Source: Bacteroidales bacterium UBA4360 (GTDB lineage Bacteria; Bacteroidota; Bacteroidia; Bacteroidales; UBA932). From it: 64,000 nt of DNA. The stretch is from NCBI GenBank assembly GCA_002393945.1, contig DGSO01000028.1, positions 85,338-149,337 on the forward strand, read 5' to 3'. A program made the position numbers and the translations under genes. Under the pieces are notes generated by a model. That model did no database searches, had not been told where the DNA came from, and saw nothing but the letters and a program-made list of their open reading frames with translations. Below, piece by piece: positions 45,469-52,203 of the stretch. Within the stretch, counting starts at the first letter, position 1; each line of letters opens with the position of its first letter.

Positions 45469-45516
45469 TTGCCTCCAGGTCCCCAAAAACCGGCTTTCGG
45501 TTTTTCCTGAAGGCAA
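45469..45516 (-). promoter_or_regulatory. Long hairpin in the 5' leader of the ABC transporter operon
   Basis: On the minus strand TTGCCTTCAGGAAAAACCG pairs with a later segment containing AAAAACCG/CGGTTTTT and CCAGG/TTGCC complements. A five-base bulge is left on one side. It lies between the predicted transcription start (about 45542) and the ATG, where it could affect translation or stability. Confidence 0.5.
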
Positions 45517-45545
45517 CTTGTCTGGTAATACACATAACAACACTG

Positions 45546-45576
45546 CAAAGGTAGTCACCCCTGCAGCCTTTTGAAA
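45546..45576 (-). promoter_or_regulatory. Promoter of the ABC transporter operon
   Basis: Minus strand: TTTC (45576-45573), 19 bases, TACCTTTG (45553-45546). One mismatch from the consensus. Transcription should start near 45542. Confidence 0.55.
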
Positions 45577-45608
45577 TACCAACTTATGGGGATTTTGCAC
45601 AAAAGTGC

Positions 45609-45616
45609 TATATTTG
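45609..45616 (+). promoter_or_regulatory. Putative -7 box of the HTH lipoprotein; mRNA may be leaderless
   Basis: TATATTTG ends two bases before ATGATG (45619 and 45622). With normal spacing, transcription starts at about 45620, so the second ATG (45622) could be read with almost no leader. No -33 match is seen. Confidence 0.45.
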
Positions 45617-45621
45617 CCATG

Positions 45622-46470
45622 ATGAAAAGGACCGCCTGCATACTTGTTTGCACCGCACTGCTCGCAGCAGTGTCCTGCAGCCGCGTTCCGGAGCTCCGGG
45701 TGGCGGAAAAGCTGCTGGAGACTAATCCGGACAGTGCACTCGTCGTGCTGGACGGTATCTCTCCGGAGAAATTATCGGCACGGGAGAAGGCAGACTACGA
45801 CTACCTGAGCGCGGCGGCCTTTTACCGCAGCTATTACTTTTTGGACGATGCGCACTCGGAGGCGCTGGCATCGGCATACCGTTATAAGGAGCAGCAGCGG
45901 GGGAGGACGGCCAACCTCGCACTTCTGATTGCCGCAATCCTCGCGACGCTGGTCCTCTATTTCTGGGCACGGAAGGCGCAGACGGAAAAGCTGCTCATTC
46001 TCCAGAGGGAGGAAAACGACCGCCTCCTCTCTGCCGCCGAGGAACTCCGCTCCCGCCTTGGCTCCGTCCAGAAGTCAGACAAAAAGGCCGATTATCTCGC
46101 CACCCTTGACCGCCTTTGCGAGCAGTACTACATCTATGAAGGGACGGACAAACTGCAGCCGCGCATCCTCGGGGAAGTGCGCTCGATAGTGGAAGGACTC
46201 CGCTCCGATCCGGAGGTCCAGAAGTCCCTCGAACGCTCCCTCGACAAGGAGCATGACGGCGCCGTCTCACGCCTTCGCGAGGACTTCCCGAAGCTCAAGG
46301 AAGAGGATGTCCTTCTCTTCTGCTTCGTGGCATCAGGCTTTTCTGCAACCACCATTTCCACCCTTATCGAGAAGGATAAACCTTACGTCTACAACCGCAT
46401 CTACCGCCTCAAGGAGCGCCTGAAAACGGCCCCTGAAGCCCATAGAGAGCTGTTTTTAAGTCTTCTGTAG
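45622..46470 (+). CDS. Short membrane-anchored regulator with C-terminal HTH
   Basis: 282 residues from MKRTACILVCTALLAAVSC (lipid-type Cys19); the neighbouring ATG at 45619 and a further upstream start are possible but less natural. After a 60-residue TPR-like segment (VAEKLLETNPDSALVVLDGI) comes a transmembrane helix, LALLIAAILATLVLYFW (about 98-114). A coiled coil follows (about 120-155), and then a C-terminal domain with the HTH-like LKEEDVLLFCFVASGFSATTISTLIEKDK. The layout is that of the Bacteroidota TPR-membrane-HTH regulators, which are usually 500-600 residues with many TPRs. Here nearly all repeats are gone. Its target is unknown; it lies beside an ABC operon and tonB. Confidence 0.7.
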   Translation: MKRTACILVCTALLAAVSCSRVPELRVAEKLLETNPDSALVVLDGISPEKLSAREKADYDYLSAAAFYRSYYFLDDAHSEALASAYRYKEQQRGRTANLALLIAAILATLVLYFWARKAQTEKLLILQREENDRLLSAAEELRSRLGSVQKSDKKADYLATLDRLCEQYYIYEGTDKLQPRILGEVRSIVEGLRSDPEVQKSLERSLDKEHDGAVSRLREDFPKLKEEDVLLFCFVASGFSATTISTLIEKDKPYVYNRIYRLKERLKTAPEAHRELFLSLL

Positions 46471-46571
46471 CCTCAAAGGGTAAACTGCAAAATTTTGATG
46501 GTTTTCGGCAGGTTTTCACCCCTGTGCGAGATTTTTCCCCGTCACATGTTTTGTAAACGCTTGAGAAACAG

Positions 46572-46587
46572 CGCGTTATAAAACGCG
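46572..46587. promoter_or_regulatory. Inverted repeat upstream of the tonB promoter
   Basis: CGCGTT, four bases, AACGCG, located 28 bases before the -33 box of tonB. It could bind a regulator. The stretch 46471-46680 otherwise holds no gene. Confidence 0.3.
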
Positions 46588-46615
46588 GTTTGCGAGATTC
46601 TTTACGCGCGATTGT

Positions 46616-46646
46616 TTTGTGGTGAAAAAAAGTGTTCCTACCTTTG
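46616..46646 (+). promoter_or_regulatory. Consensus promoter of tonB
   Basis: TTTG (46616-46619), exactly 19 bases, TACCTTTG (46639-46646). This is a perfect match to the Bacteroidota TTTG/TAnnTTTG consensus and the best promoter in the window. The leader would be about 31 bases. Confidence 0.85.
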
Positions 46647-46680
46647 CATCAGAGATAATTTACACTTAAAATTTATAGTT

Positions 46681-47373
46681 ATGGAGATCAAGAAAAGCGA
46701 AAAAGCGAGCCTCGAAAACAAGAGACTCCTCCTTCTCGAGGTAGGTCTCATCGTGGCTCTTGCCGTAGTTTACGGCGCCTTCAACTACTCCTCCAAAGAG
46801 AAGAGTGTTGCAGCCCTTGAAGACACCACACAGGTACTCGTAGAGGAAGAGATGATTGCTATCCAGAACGAGCTCCCTCCGCCCCCGCCCGAAGCACCTT
46901 CAGTTCCCGTGCTTTCCGACCAGATCGACATCGTTGACGATGACATCAAGCTCGATGACGACATGTTCATCAACCTTGAAGACGACAACACCGGTGTAGA
47001 GATTCAGGAATACAAGGAAGCAGAGGTTATCGAGGAAGAAGAGGAAGAGGAAGCAATTCCTTTCCAGCTGGTAGAACAGAAGCCTTCCTTCAACGGCGGA
47101 GACGCCAACGAGTTCTCCAAGTGGGTTAACTCCCGTCTTGTCTATCCTGAAATTGCAAAGGAAAACGGCGTTCAAGGCCGTGTAACCCTGCAGTTCACCG
47201 TAGAATCCGACGGCCGCGTAACCAACGTGAAGGTTCTCCGTGGCGTTGACCCCTCACTTGACGCAGAAGCCGTACGCGTGGTAAAGACTTCCCCCAAGTG
47301 GAAGCCCGGCCGCCAGCGTGACCGCGCCGTAAAGGTCACCTACACCTTCCCCGTTATTTTCCAACTTCGTTAG
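46681..47373 (+). CDS. tonB: Energy transducer TonB
   Basis: 230 residues from ATG at 46681 (MEIKKSEKASLENKRLLLLE); the open frame continues upstream but crosses the promoter. A single helix, LLLLEVGLIVALAVVYGAF (about 17-35), anchors it in the inner membrane. The periplasmic stretch begins with a short proline run (ELPPPPPEAPSVPV) and is very acidic (VIEEEEEEEAIPF). The C-terminal TonB domain has YPEIAKENGVQGRVTLQFTV and VDPSLDAEAVRVVKTSPKWKPG. TonB passes proton-motive energy from ExbBD to outer-membrane receptors such as the SusC proteins in this window. exbB and exbD are not adjacent. It is transcribed alone, with a clear promoter and terminator. Confidence 0.93.
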   Translation: MEIKKSEKASLENKRLLLLEVGLIVALAVVYGAFNYSSKEKSVAALEDTTQVLVEEEMIAIQNELPPPPPEAPSVPVLSDQIDIVDDDIKLDDDMFINLEDDNTGVEIQEYKEAEVIEEEEEEEAIPFQLVEQKPSFNGGDANEFSKWVNSRLVYPEIAKENGVQGRVTLQFTVESDGRVTNVKVLRGVDPSLDAEAVRVVKTSPKWKPGRQRDRAVKVTYTFPVIFQLR

Positions 47374-47389
47374 CGCATACCACAAAACT

Positions 47390-47420
47390 AACGCCCGGCC
47401 GCTTGGCCGGGCGTTTTTTG
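47390..47420. terminator. Rho-independent terminator between tonB and glyS
   Basis: Perfect 11-bp stem AACGCCCGGCC / GGCCGGGCGTT with a GCTT loop, followed by TTTTG on the plus strand. It sits 17 bases after the tonB stop and 5 bases before the convergent glyS stop, so it probably serves both. Confidence 0.9.
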
Positions 47421-47424
47421 TTCT

Positions 47425-48963
47425 CTACAGATTCCTCAGCAGGTTCACCAGGGAGACTTTCTTGTCGATCATGGCGCGGAGGTCTTCGATCTTGACGCGT
47501 TCCTGAGTCATGGTGTCGCGGTCGCGTACGGTCACGCAGCCGTCATTAAGGGTGTCGTGGTCAATCGTGACGCAGAACGGGGTGCCGATGGCATCCTGGC
47601 GGCGGTAACGCTTGCCGATGGAGTCTTTCTCGTCGTACTGGTAGGAGAAGTCGTACTTGAGCTCGTCCACGACCTTCTGGGCAACCTCCGGAAGACCGTC
47701 CTTCTTGACGAGGGGCATGACGGCCACCTTGATAGGTGCGAGAGGGGCGGGAATCTTCATTACAACGCGCTCCTCGCCGTTTTCGAGCTTCTCTACGGTG
47801 TAGGAATGAGCAAGCACAGCAAGGCACATGCGGTCTACGCCGATGGAGGTCTCGATCACGTAAGGAGTATAGGAGGTGTTCTCTTCGGGATCGAAGTACT
47901 CGATCTTCTTTCCGGAGAACTTCTGATGGTTGCCAAGGTCGAAGTCGGTACGGCTGTGGATACCCTCAAGCTCCTTGAAACCGAAGGGGAAGTTGAATTC
48001 GATATCGGTGGCGGCGTTTGCATAGTGGGCAAGCTTCTCATGGTCGTGGAAGCGGTAATTTTCTGCTCCCATGCCGAGGTTTACATGCCACTTCATGCGG
48101 GTTTCCTTCCATTTCTTGAACCATTCCATCTCGGTTCCGGGCTTGATGAAGAACTGCATTTCCATCTGCTCGAACTCCCTCATGCGGAAGATGAACTGAC
48201 GGGCCACAATCTCGTTGCGGAAGGCCTTGCCGATCTGTGCGATACCGAAAGGAATCTTCATGCGGCCGGTCTTCTGGACGTTGAGATAGTTCACGAAAAT
48301 GCCCTGGGCGGTCTCCGGACGCAGGTAGATAGTGCTTGCGCCGTCGGCAGTGCTGCCCATGGAGGTGGAGAACATCAGGTTGAACTGACGCACCTCTGTC
48401 CAGTTGCAGGTGCCGGAAATAGGGCATACTATATTACAATCGATAATTATTTGCCGATATTCAGCAAAATCGTTGGCCTTTTCGGCTGCGACGTAACGGT
48501 TGTGAATCTCATCCCATTTGGCCTTTTCGCGAAGGACGTTGGGGTTGGTTGCACGGAACTGAGCCTCATCGAAGGCGTCGCCGAAACGCTTGCGGCCCTT
48601 GGCCACTTCCTTTTCGATCTTTTCCTCGATCTTACCCAGGTAATCCTCGATGAGGACATCGGCACGATATCTTTTCTTGGAGTCCTTGTTGTCGATGAGG
48701 GGATCGTTGAATGCGCTAACGTGGCCTGAAGCCTCCCAGATGCGGGGATGCATGAATATTGCGGAGTCGATACCCACGATATTCTCGTTCAGGCGGGTCA
48801 TCGCTTCCCACCAGTAGTTCTTGATGTTGTTCTTGAGCTGTACGCCCATCTGGCCGTAATCATACACTGCCGCAAGACCGTCATAAATCTCGCTGGAGGG
48901 GAATATGAATCCGTACTCCTTGCAATGGGCTACAAGCACCTTGAAAAGTTCTTCCTGTGTCAT
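47425..48963 (-). CDS. glyS: Glycyl-tRNA synthetase (single-chain, alpha2 type)
   Basis: 512 residues of the eukaryote/archaeal-like single-chain GlyRS, which charges tRNA-Gly with glycine. Diagnostic segments are the start EYGFIFPSSEIYDGLAAVYD, LRPETAQGIFVNYLNV, motif 2 FRNEIVARQFIFRMREFEQ, SIGVDRMCLAVLAHSY (motif 3) and the anticodon-binding domain (LAPIKVAVMPLVKKDG, VTIDHDTLNDGCVTVRDRD). Length is normal and no break is seen. It is separated from folK by 73 bases holding a dispersed repeat, and a -7 box (TAAATTTG at 49039-49032) overlaps the folK stop. Convergent with tonB. Confidence 0.96.
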   Translation of the reverse strand: MTQEELFKVLVAHCKEYGFIFPSSEIYDGLAAVYDYGQMGVQLKNNIKNYWWEAMTRLNENIVGIDSAIFMHPRIWEASGHVSAFNDPLIDNKDSKKRYRADVLIEDYLGKIEEKIEKEVAKGRKRFGDAFDEAQFRATNPNVLREKAKWDEIHNRYVAAEKANDFAEYRQIIIDCNIVCPISGTCNWTEVRQFNLMFSTSMGSTADGASTIYLRPETAQGIFVNYLNVQKTGRMKIPFGIAQIGKAFRNEIVARQFIFRMREFEQMEMQFFIKPGTEMEWFKKWKETRMKWHVNLGMGAENYRFHDHEKLAHYANAATDIEFNFPFGFKELEGIHSRTDFDLGNHQKFSGKKIEYFDPEENTSYTPYVIETSIGVDRMCLAVLAHSYTVEKLENGEERVVMKIPAPLAPIKVAVMPLVKKDGLPEVAQKVVDELKYDFSYQYDEKDSIGKRYRRQDAIGTPFCVTIDHDTLNDGCVTVRDRDTMTQERVKIEDLRAMIDKKVSLVNLLRNL

Positions 48964-48979
48964 ATATATCTATTCTATT

Positions 48980-49030
48980 GTCATTTCGAGTTTTTACCCT
49001 CTGTCATTTCGAGCGAAGTCGAGAAATCTC
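48980..49030 (+). repeat. Dispersed intergenic repeat, partial plus full unit
   Basis: A partial unit at 48980-48990 (GTCATTTCGAG) and a full unit at 49003-49030, which reads GTCATTTCGAGCGAAGTCGA then GAAATCTC. Same family as 44633-44726 and 49526-49573. Located in the glyS leader region. Confidence 0.8.
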
Positions 49031-49031
49031 G

Positions 49032-49039
49032 CAAATTTA
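49032..49039 (-). promoter_or_regulatory. Putative -7 box of glyS
   Basis: TAAATTTG on the minus strand, overlapping the folK stop codon. No -33 TTTG at the right distance. The transcript would carry the dispersed repeat in a leader of about 65 bases. Confidence 0.35.
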
Positions 49040-49519
49040 CTCAAATATTTCCGGAAAAGCACCCCGAAGTGCCGGTTTTGAAATCTCCAGCAGCGGCTTC
49101 TTCACGAAGTCGCGCTCCGCAATTCGCGGGTGTGGTATCGTAAGCTCCTCTGTCTCAATTGTTTCGTTGCCGTAGTAGAGTATGTCTATATCTATCGGCC
49201 TGTCATGATAAATGCGGGAGCCGTCGGGGGCATATTCGGGGGCATCGGCACGGCCGAGGGTGCGTTCTATCTCCTTAACCTGCCGAAGAATCTTTGTCGC
49301 ATGCTCCTCAGGCGTTCCCTGGCGGGGAAGGCGGTACAGGAGGCACATGTTCAGAAAAGGCTGGCCGTCGAAGCCGTCGGCCTCCGTCTCAATGATGCGC
49401 GAAATACGCTCCGGATGCGTCCCGAAGGCCTCATCCATGAGATTCACGGCCCTCATGAGCATAATCTCCCTTTCGCCCATGTTGGACCCCAGACCAAAAT
49501 ATACCTCTACTCTTTCCAT
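49037..49519 (-). CDS. folK: 6-hydroxymethyl-dihydropterin pyrophosphokinase
   Basis: 160 residues. FolK transfers pyrophosphate from ATP to 6-hydroxymethyl-7,8-dihydropterin in folate synthesis. Visible marks are the start VEVYFGLGSNMGEREIML, the pterin-binding DGFDGQPFLNMCLLY, the EIERTLGR segment and the HPPK signature IYHDRPIDIDILYYG with the two metal-binding Asp residues, followed by IPHPRIAERDFVKKPLLEI. Length and order are normal. No other folate gene is next to it. It lies between glyS and the sufT-like gene, with copies of the same dispersed repeat on both sides. Confidence 0.94.
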   Translation of the reverse strand: MERVEVYFGLGSNMGEREIMLMRAVNLMDEAFGTHPERISRIIETEADGFDGQPFLNMCLLYRLPRQGTPEEHATKILRQVKEIERTLGRADAPEYAPDGSRIYHDRPIDIDILYYGNETIETEELTIPHPRIAERDFVKKPLLEISKPALRGAFPEIFE

Positions 49520-49525
49520 ATTCTT

Positions 49526-49573
49526 GTCATTTCGAGCTTTCCCTTGTCATTTCGAGCGAAGTCGAGAAATCTC
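49526..49573 (+). repeat. Dispersed intergenic repeat, partial plus full unit
   Basis: A partial unit at 49526-49536 and a full unit at 49546-49573. The layout is the same as at 48980-49030, though the spacer differs. The full unit touches the stop codon of the sufT-like gene. Confidence 0.8.
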
Positions 49574-49952
49574 AATCATTAAGTTTCGAATAATCATCAT
49601 CCTCATAATCCAGCCCAAGCTCCACGCGAGCCTCTTCGGAGAGCATGGAGCGGTCCCATTCGGGCTCGAAAGTGAGCTCGATCGTGCATTTGGTAACGCC
49701 GGGAACGGCTTCGACGCCCTCGCGGACCTCGGCAAGAACCTGGTCGGCCATGGGGCAGTTGGGGGCCGTAAAGGTCATGAGGATATATACTTCGTGGGCC
49801 TTGCTTATGGTAAGTTCATAAATAAGTCCAAGATCATAGACGTTTACGGGGATTTCCGGGTCGTAAACCTCCTTTATTGCGGCTATAACGGCCGCATACA
49901 TAGGCTGCAGGGCCTGGACATCTTCCGCGCTTAAAACTTCGTTATTCGGCAT
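49572..49952 (-). CDS. MIP18/SufT-like iron-sulfur assembly protein (DUF59)
   Basis: 126 residues. The MIP18/DUF59 domain occupies about 18-100: YAAVIAAIKEVYDPEIPVNVYDLGLIYELTI, then LMTFTAPNCPMADQVLAEV with the conserved Cys, and IELTFEPEWDRSMLSEEAR. Proteins of this family (SufT, Cia2) help mature or deliver Fe-S clusters. The gene overlaps sufE by 11 bases and so forms a coupled unit with sufS and sufE, which supports the Fe-S role. I leave the symbol blank because SufT in the strict sense is defined by linkage and genetics in other phyla. Length is typical. Confidence 0.88.
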   Translation of the reverse strand: MPNNEVLSAEDVQALQPMYAAVIAAIKEVYDPEIPVNVYDLGLIYELTISKAHEVYILMTFTAPNCPMADQVLAEVREGVEAVPGVTKCTIELTFEPEWDRSMLSEEARVELGLDYEDDDYSKLND

Positions 49953-50352
49953 TTTCTGCGATCTCCTTAATTGTCTGAATCATCGATGCAAGCCCGCCGG
50001 CCCTGGTAGGGGAAAGGTTCTCCCTCAGGCCGATTTCCTCGACAAAGCCAAAATCATCGGCCGCAATCTCCTGAGGCGTCGCTCCGGAATAAATGCCGAT
50101 AAGAAGGGAAATGATGCCCTTGGTGATGATGGCGTCGCTGTCGGCAGAGAAAAAGAGTTTGCCGTCCTTGAGCTCGCTGTCGAGCCAAACGCGTGACTGA
50201 CAGCCCTTTATAAGGCGGTCTTCAGTCTTTTTTTCCTCGGGAAGGGCGTCGAGGCCCTTGCCCAACTCAATCAGGTATTCGTACTTGTCCAGCCACTCGT
50301 CGTAACTGGAAAAGTCCTCTATAACCTGCTGCTTCTTTTCATCAAGTGTCAT
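49942..50352 (-). CDS. sufE: Cysteine desulfuration protein SufE
   Basis: 136 residues. SufE accepts the persulfide sulfur from SufS and passes it to the scaffold. The acceptor is Cys51 in IKGCQSRVWLD, the family's hallmark. The start DEKKQQVIEDFSSYDEWLDKYEYLIELG and the C-terminal SPTRAGGLASMIQTIKEIA also match. It begins with an ATGA overlap with sufS upstream and overlaps the sufT-like gene by 11 bases downstream, so the three are translationally coupled. SufB, SufC and SufD are not in the window. Confidence 0.95.
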   Translation of the reverse strand: MTLDEKKQQVIEDFSSYDEWLDKYEYLIELGKGLDALPEEKKTEDRLIKGCQSRVWLDSELKDGKLFFSADSDAIITKGIISLLIGIYSGATPQEIAADDFGFVEEIGLRENLSPTRAGGLASMIQTIKEIAENAE

Positions 50353-51575
50353 ATCAACATACCGATTGCCTTATTCAGGCATTCAATAAAATATTTAGCC
50401 TCCTCGAGTGTATTGTAGGGAGCAAAAGATGCCCTGAGCATGCCTGTAACGCCCATTCTGTCCATAAGGGGCTCTGCGCACATCTGGCCGCTTCTGACGG
50501 CTATGCCCATCTTGTCCAGAATCAGGGCAAGGTCTTCATGGTGAGCACCTTTTACCGTAAAAGAGAACACGGGGGCCTTCTCCTCCGTTCTACGTGGAAC
50601 GCCGTAAAGGTGGATGAGCTTGTTCTCCTGCAATGCCCCCAGAACGTATTCGAGGACCGATTTTTGCTCTGCGGCAAGGTCCTCATCGGCCCTTATTTCA
50701 TTGACAAAGGCGATGGCGGGGACAAGCGTAGGGGTGGAATTCAGGTTCTGCGTGCCGGCCTCGAATTTCTGGGGGAGAGGGGCATAAGTAGTCCCGGAGA
50801 AACTCACTGTGCCGATCATCTCTCCGCCGCCCATATACGGGGGCATAGCATCAAGCCATTTCTTCTTTCCGTAAAGGACGCCGGTTCCGGTAGCAGCATA
50901 AAGCTTATGCCCGGAAAAGGCGTAAAAGTCGCAGTCCAAATCCTGGACGTCAACTTTCTCGTGAACCACGCCCTGGGCACCGTCAACAAGTACCGGAACG
51001 CCGTGATCATGGCATATTTTCACAATCTCCTTGACTGGATTTACAAGACCTAAAACATTGGAAATGTGAGAGATAGCTACAATCTTGGTCTTCTGAGAAA
51101 TCAATTCCTGCAGCTTCTCCACCTGAAGGACGCCATTTTCGTCAACGTCAAGAACTTTAAGGGAGGCTCCTTTTCGCTCACAAAGCATCTGCCAAGGTAC
51201 GATGTTGGAGTGATGCTCGGCTACCGAAACTATTATTTCATCGCCTTCATGAACGAATGCCTCGCCAAAAGAAAAGGCCACAAGATTTATAGAAGCAGTA
51301 GCTCCGGAAGTGAACACAATCTCTTCCCTGGAAGACGCATTGAGGAATGCTTTTACCGTATCCCTTGCCCCCTCATATTCACGCGTAGCTTCATCGGCCA
51401 GGCGGTGAACCGCCCGGTGGATATTAGCATTGCGGGTATTTACAAGTTCGTTCCACTTGGAAGACACTGCAGCCGGCCTCTGGGAAGTAGCTGCATTGTC
51501 CAGGTACACGAGCGGTTTGCCGTACACGCAAGTGGACAGAATAGGGAACTTGTCTCTTAACTCTTTTACCTTCAT
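50349..51575 (-). CDS. sufS: Cysteine desulfurase SufS
   Basis: 408 residues from MKVKELRDKFPILST (ATG at 51575). A PLP enzyme that removes sulfur from cysteine, giving alanine and a persulfide for Fe-S cluster assembly. The PLP-binding Lys lies in FYAFSGHKLYAATGTGVLYGKK. NLNSTPT and VPVLVDGAQGVVHEKVDV belong to the cofactor pocket. The persulfide Cys366 is in RSGQMCAEPLMDRMG, the short-loop form of group II (SufS-like) desulfurases rather than IscS. It heads the sufS-sufE-sufT-like operon and shares a compact divergent promoter region with ruvA. Confidence 0.95.
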   Translation of the reverse strand: MKVKELRDKFPILSTCVYGKPLVYLDNAATSQRPAAVSSKWNELVNTRNANIHRAVHRLADEATREYEGARDTVKAFLNASSREEIVFTSGATASINLVAFSFGEAFVHEGDEIIVSVAEHHSNIVPWQMLCERKGASLKVLDVDENGVLQVEKLQELISQKTKIVAISHISNVLGLVNPVKEIVKICHDHGVPVLVDGAQGVVHEKVDVQDLDCDFYAFSGHKLYAATGTGVLYGKKKWLDAMPPYMGGGEMIGTVSFSGTTYAPLPQKFEAGTQNLNSTPTLVPAIAFVNEIRADEDLAAEQKSVLEYVLGALQENKLIHLYGVPRRTEEKAPVFSFTVKGAHHEDLALILDKMGIAVRSGQMCAEPLMDRMGVTGMLRASFAPYNTLEEAKYFIECLNKAIGMLI

Positions 51576-51580
51576 TTTGG

Positions 51581-51611
51581 TTGTATAAGTCTGCAAATTT
51601 ACATATTTTTG
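51581..51611 (+). promoter_or_regulatory. Promoter of ruvA; mRNA may be leaderless
   Basis: TTGT (51581-51584), 19 bases, TATTTTTG (51604-51611). The -7 box ends four bases before the ruvA ATG, so transcription should start at or beside the initiation codon. Confidence 0.55.
51594..51601 (-). promoter_or_regulatory. -7 box of sufS, back to back with that of ruvA
   Basis: TAAATTTG on the minus strand, 18 bases before the sufS ATG. Only two bases separate it from the ruvA -7 box on the other strand, so RNA polymerase can probably occupy one promoter at a time. Confidence 0.55.
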
Positions 51612-51615
51612 CGTT

Positions 51616-52203
51616 ATGATTGATTATATTAAAGGACAAATAATAGAACTTACGCCCACAGAGCTGGTTCTTGACAATCACGGAATAGGATACAGCATCC
51701 TCATCTCCCTCCAGACATACGAGGCTTTCCAGCTTAAAACTGACGCTGTAGCCTACATCCACCATTACATCAGGGAAGACGAAGAACTGTACTTCGGCTT
51801 TGCCACTAAGGACGAAAGGGAGCTCTTCCGCCTGCTTATAAGCGTATCCGGAATAGGTGTTGCATCGGCCAGGATGATGCTGTCAACGCTTACGTCAGAG
51901 GAGATCCGCCAGGCTATTTTGAGCGAGAACATAAGCAAAATCAAGAGCGTAAAAGGCATCGGACTCAAGAGTGCCCAGAGACTGGTCCTGGAGCTGAAGG
52001 ACAAGGTAGTGAAGGGAGAGGGCAGCGCCGCTACAGAACTCTTCAAGCAGGAGAATTCCGGCATTGCAGAAGAAGCTACAACCGCACTTGTAATGCTGGG
52101 ATTCAGCAAAGCGAACATCGGAAAAGTACTGCCCGGTATAATGAAAGACATCCCCAACGCGAAGGTCGAGGATGTCATAAAAGCGGCTTTGAAGAAGCTC
52201 TAG
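51616..52203 (+). CDS. ruvA: Holliday junction branch migration protein RuvA
   Basis: 195 residues. The start MIDYIKGQIIELTPTELVLD is the N-terminal OB fold that grips the four-way junction. Helix-hairpin-helix motifs follow at LLISVSGIGVASARMML and ISKIKSVKGIGLKSAQRLVLELKDK. The C-terminal domain (TTALVMLGFSKANIGKVL) contacts the RuvB motor. RuvA tetramers hold Holliday junctions during recombination and repair. ruvB is not adjacent. Its 3' end overlaps the convergent mnmG stop by four bases. The sequence is complete and of normal length. Confidence 0.96.
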   Translation: MIDYIKGQIIELTPTELVLDNHGIGYSILISLQTYEAFQLKTDAVAYIHHYIREDEELYFGFATKDERELFRLLISVSGIGVASARMMLSTLTSEEIRQAILSENISKIKSVKGIGLKSAQRLVLELKDKVVKGEGSAATELFKQENSGIAEEATTALVMLGFSKANIGKVLPGIMKDIPNAKVEDVIKAALKKL

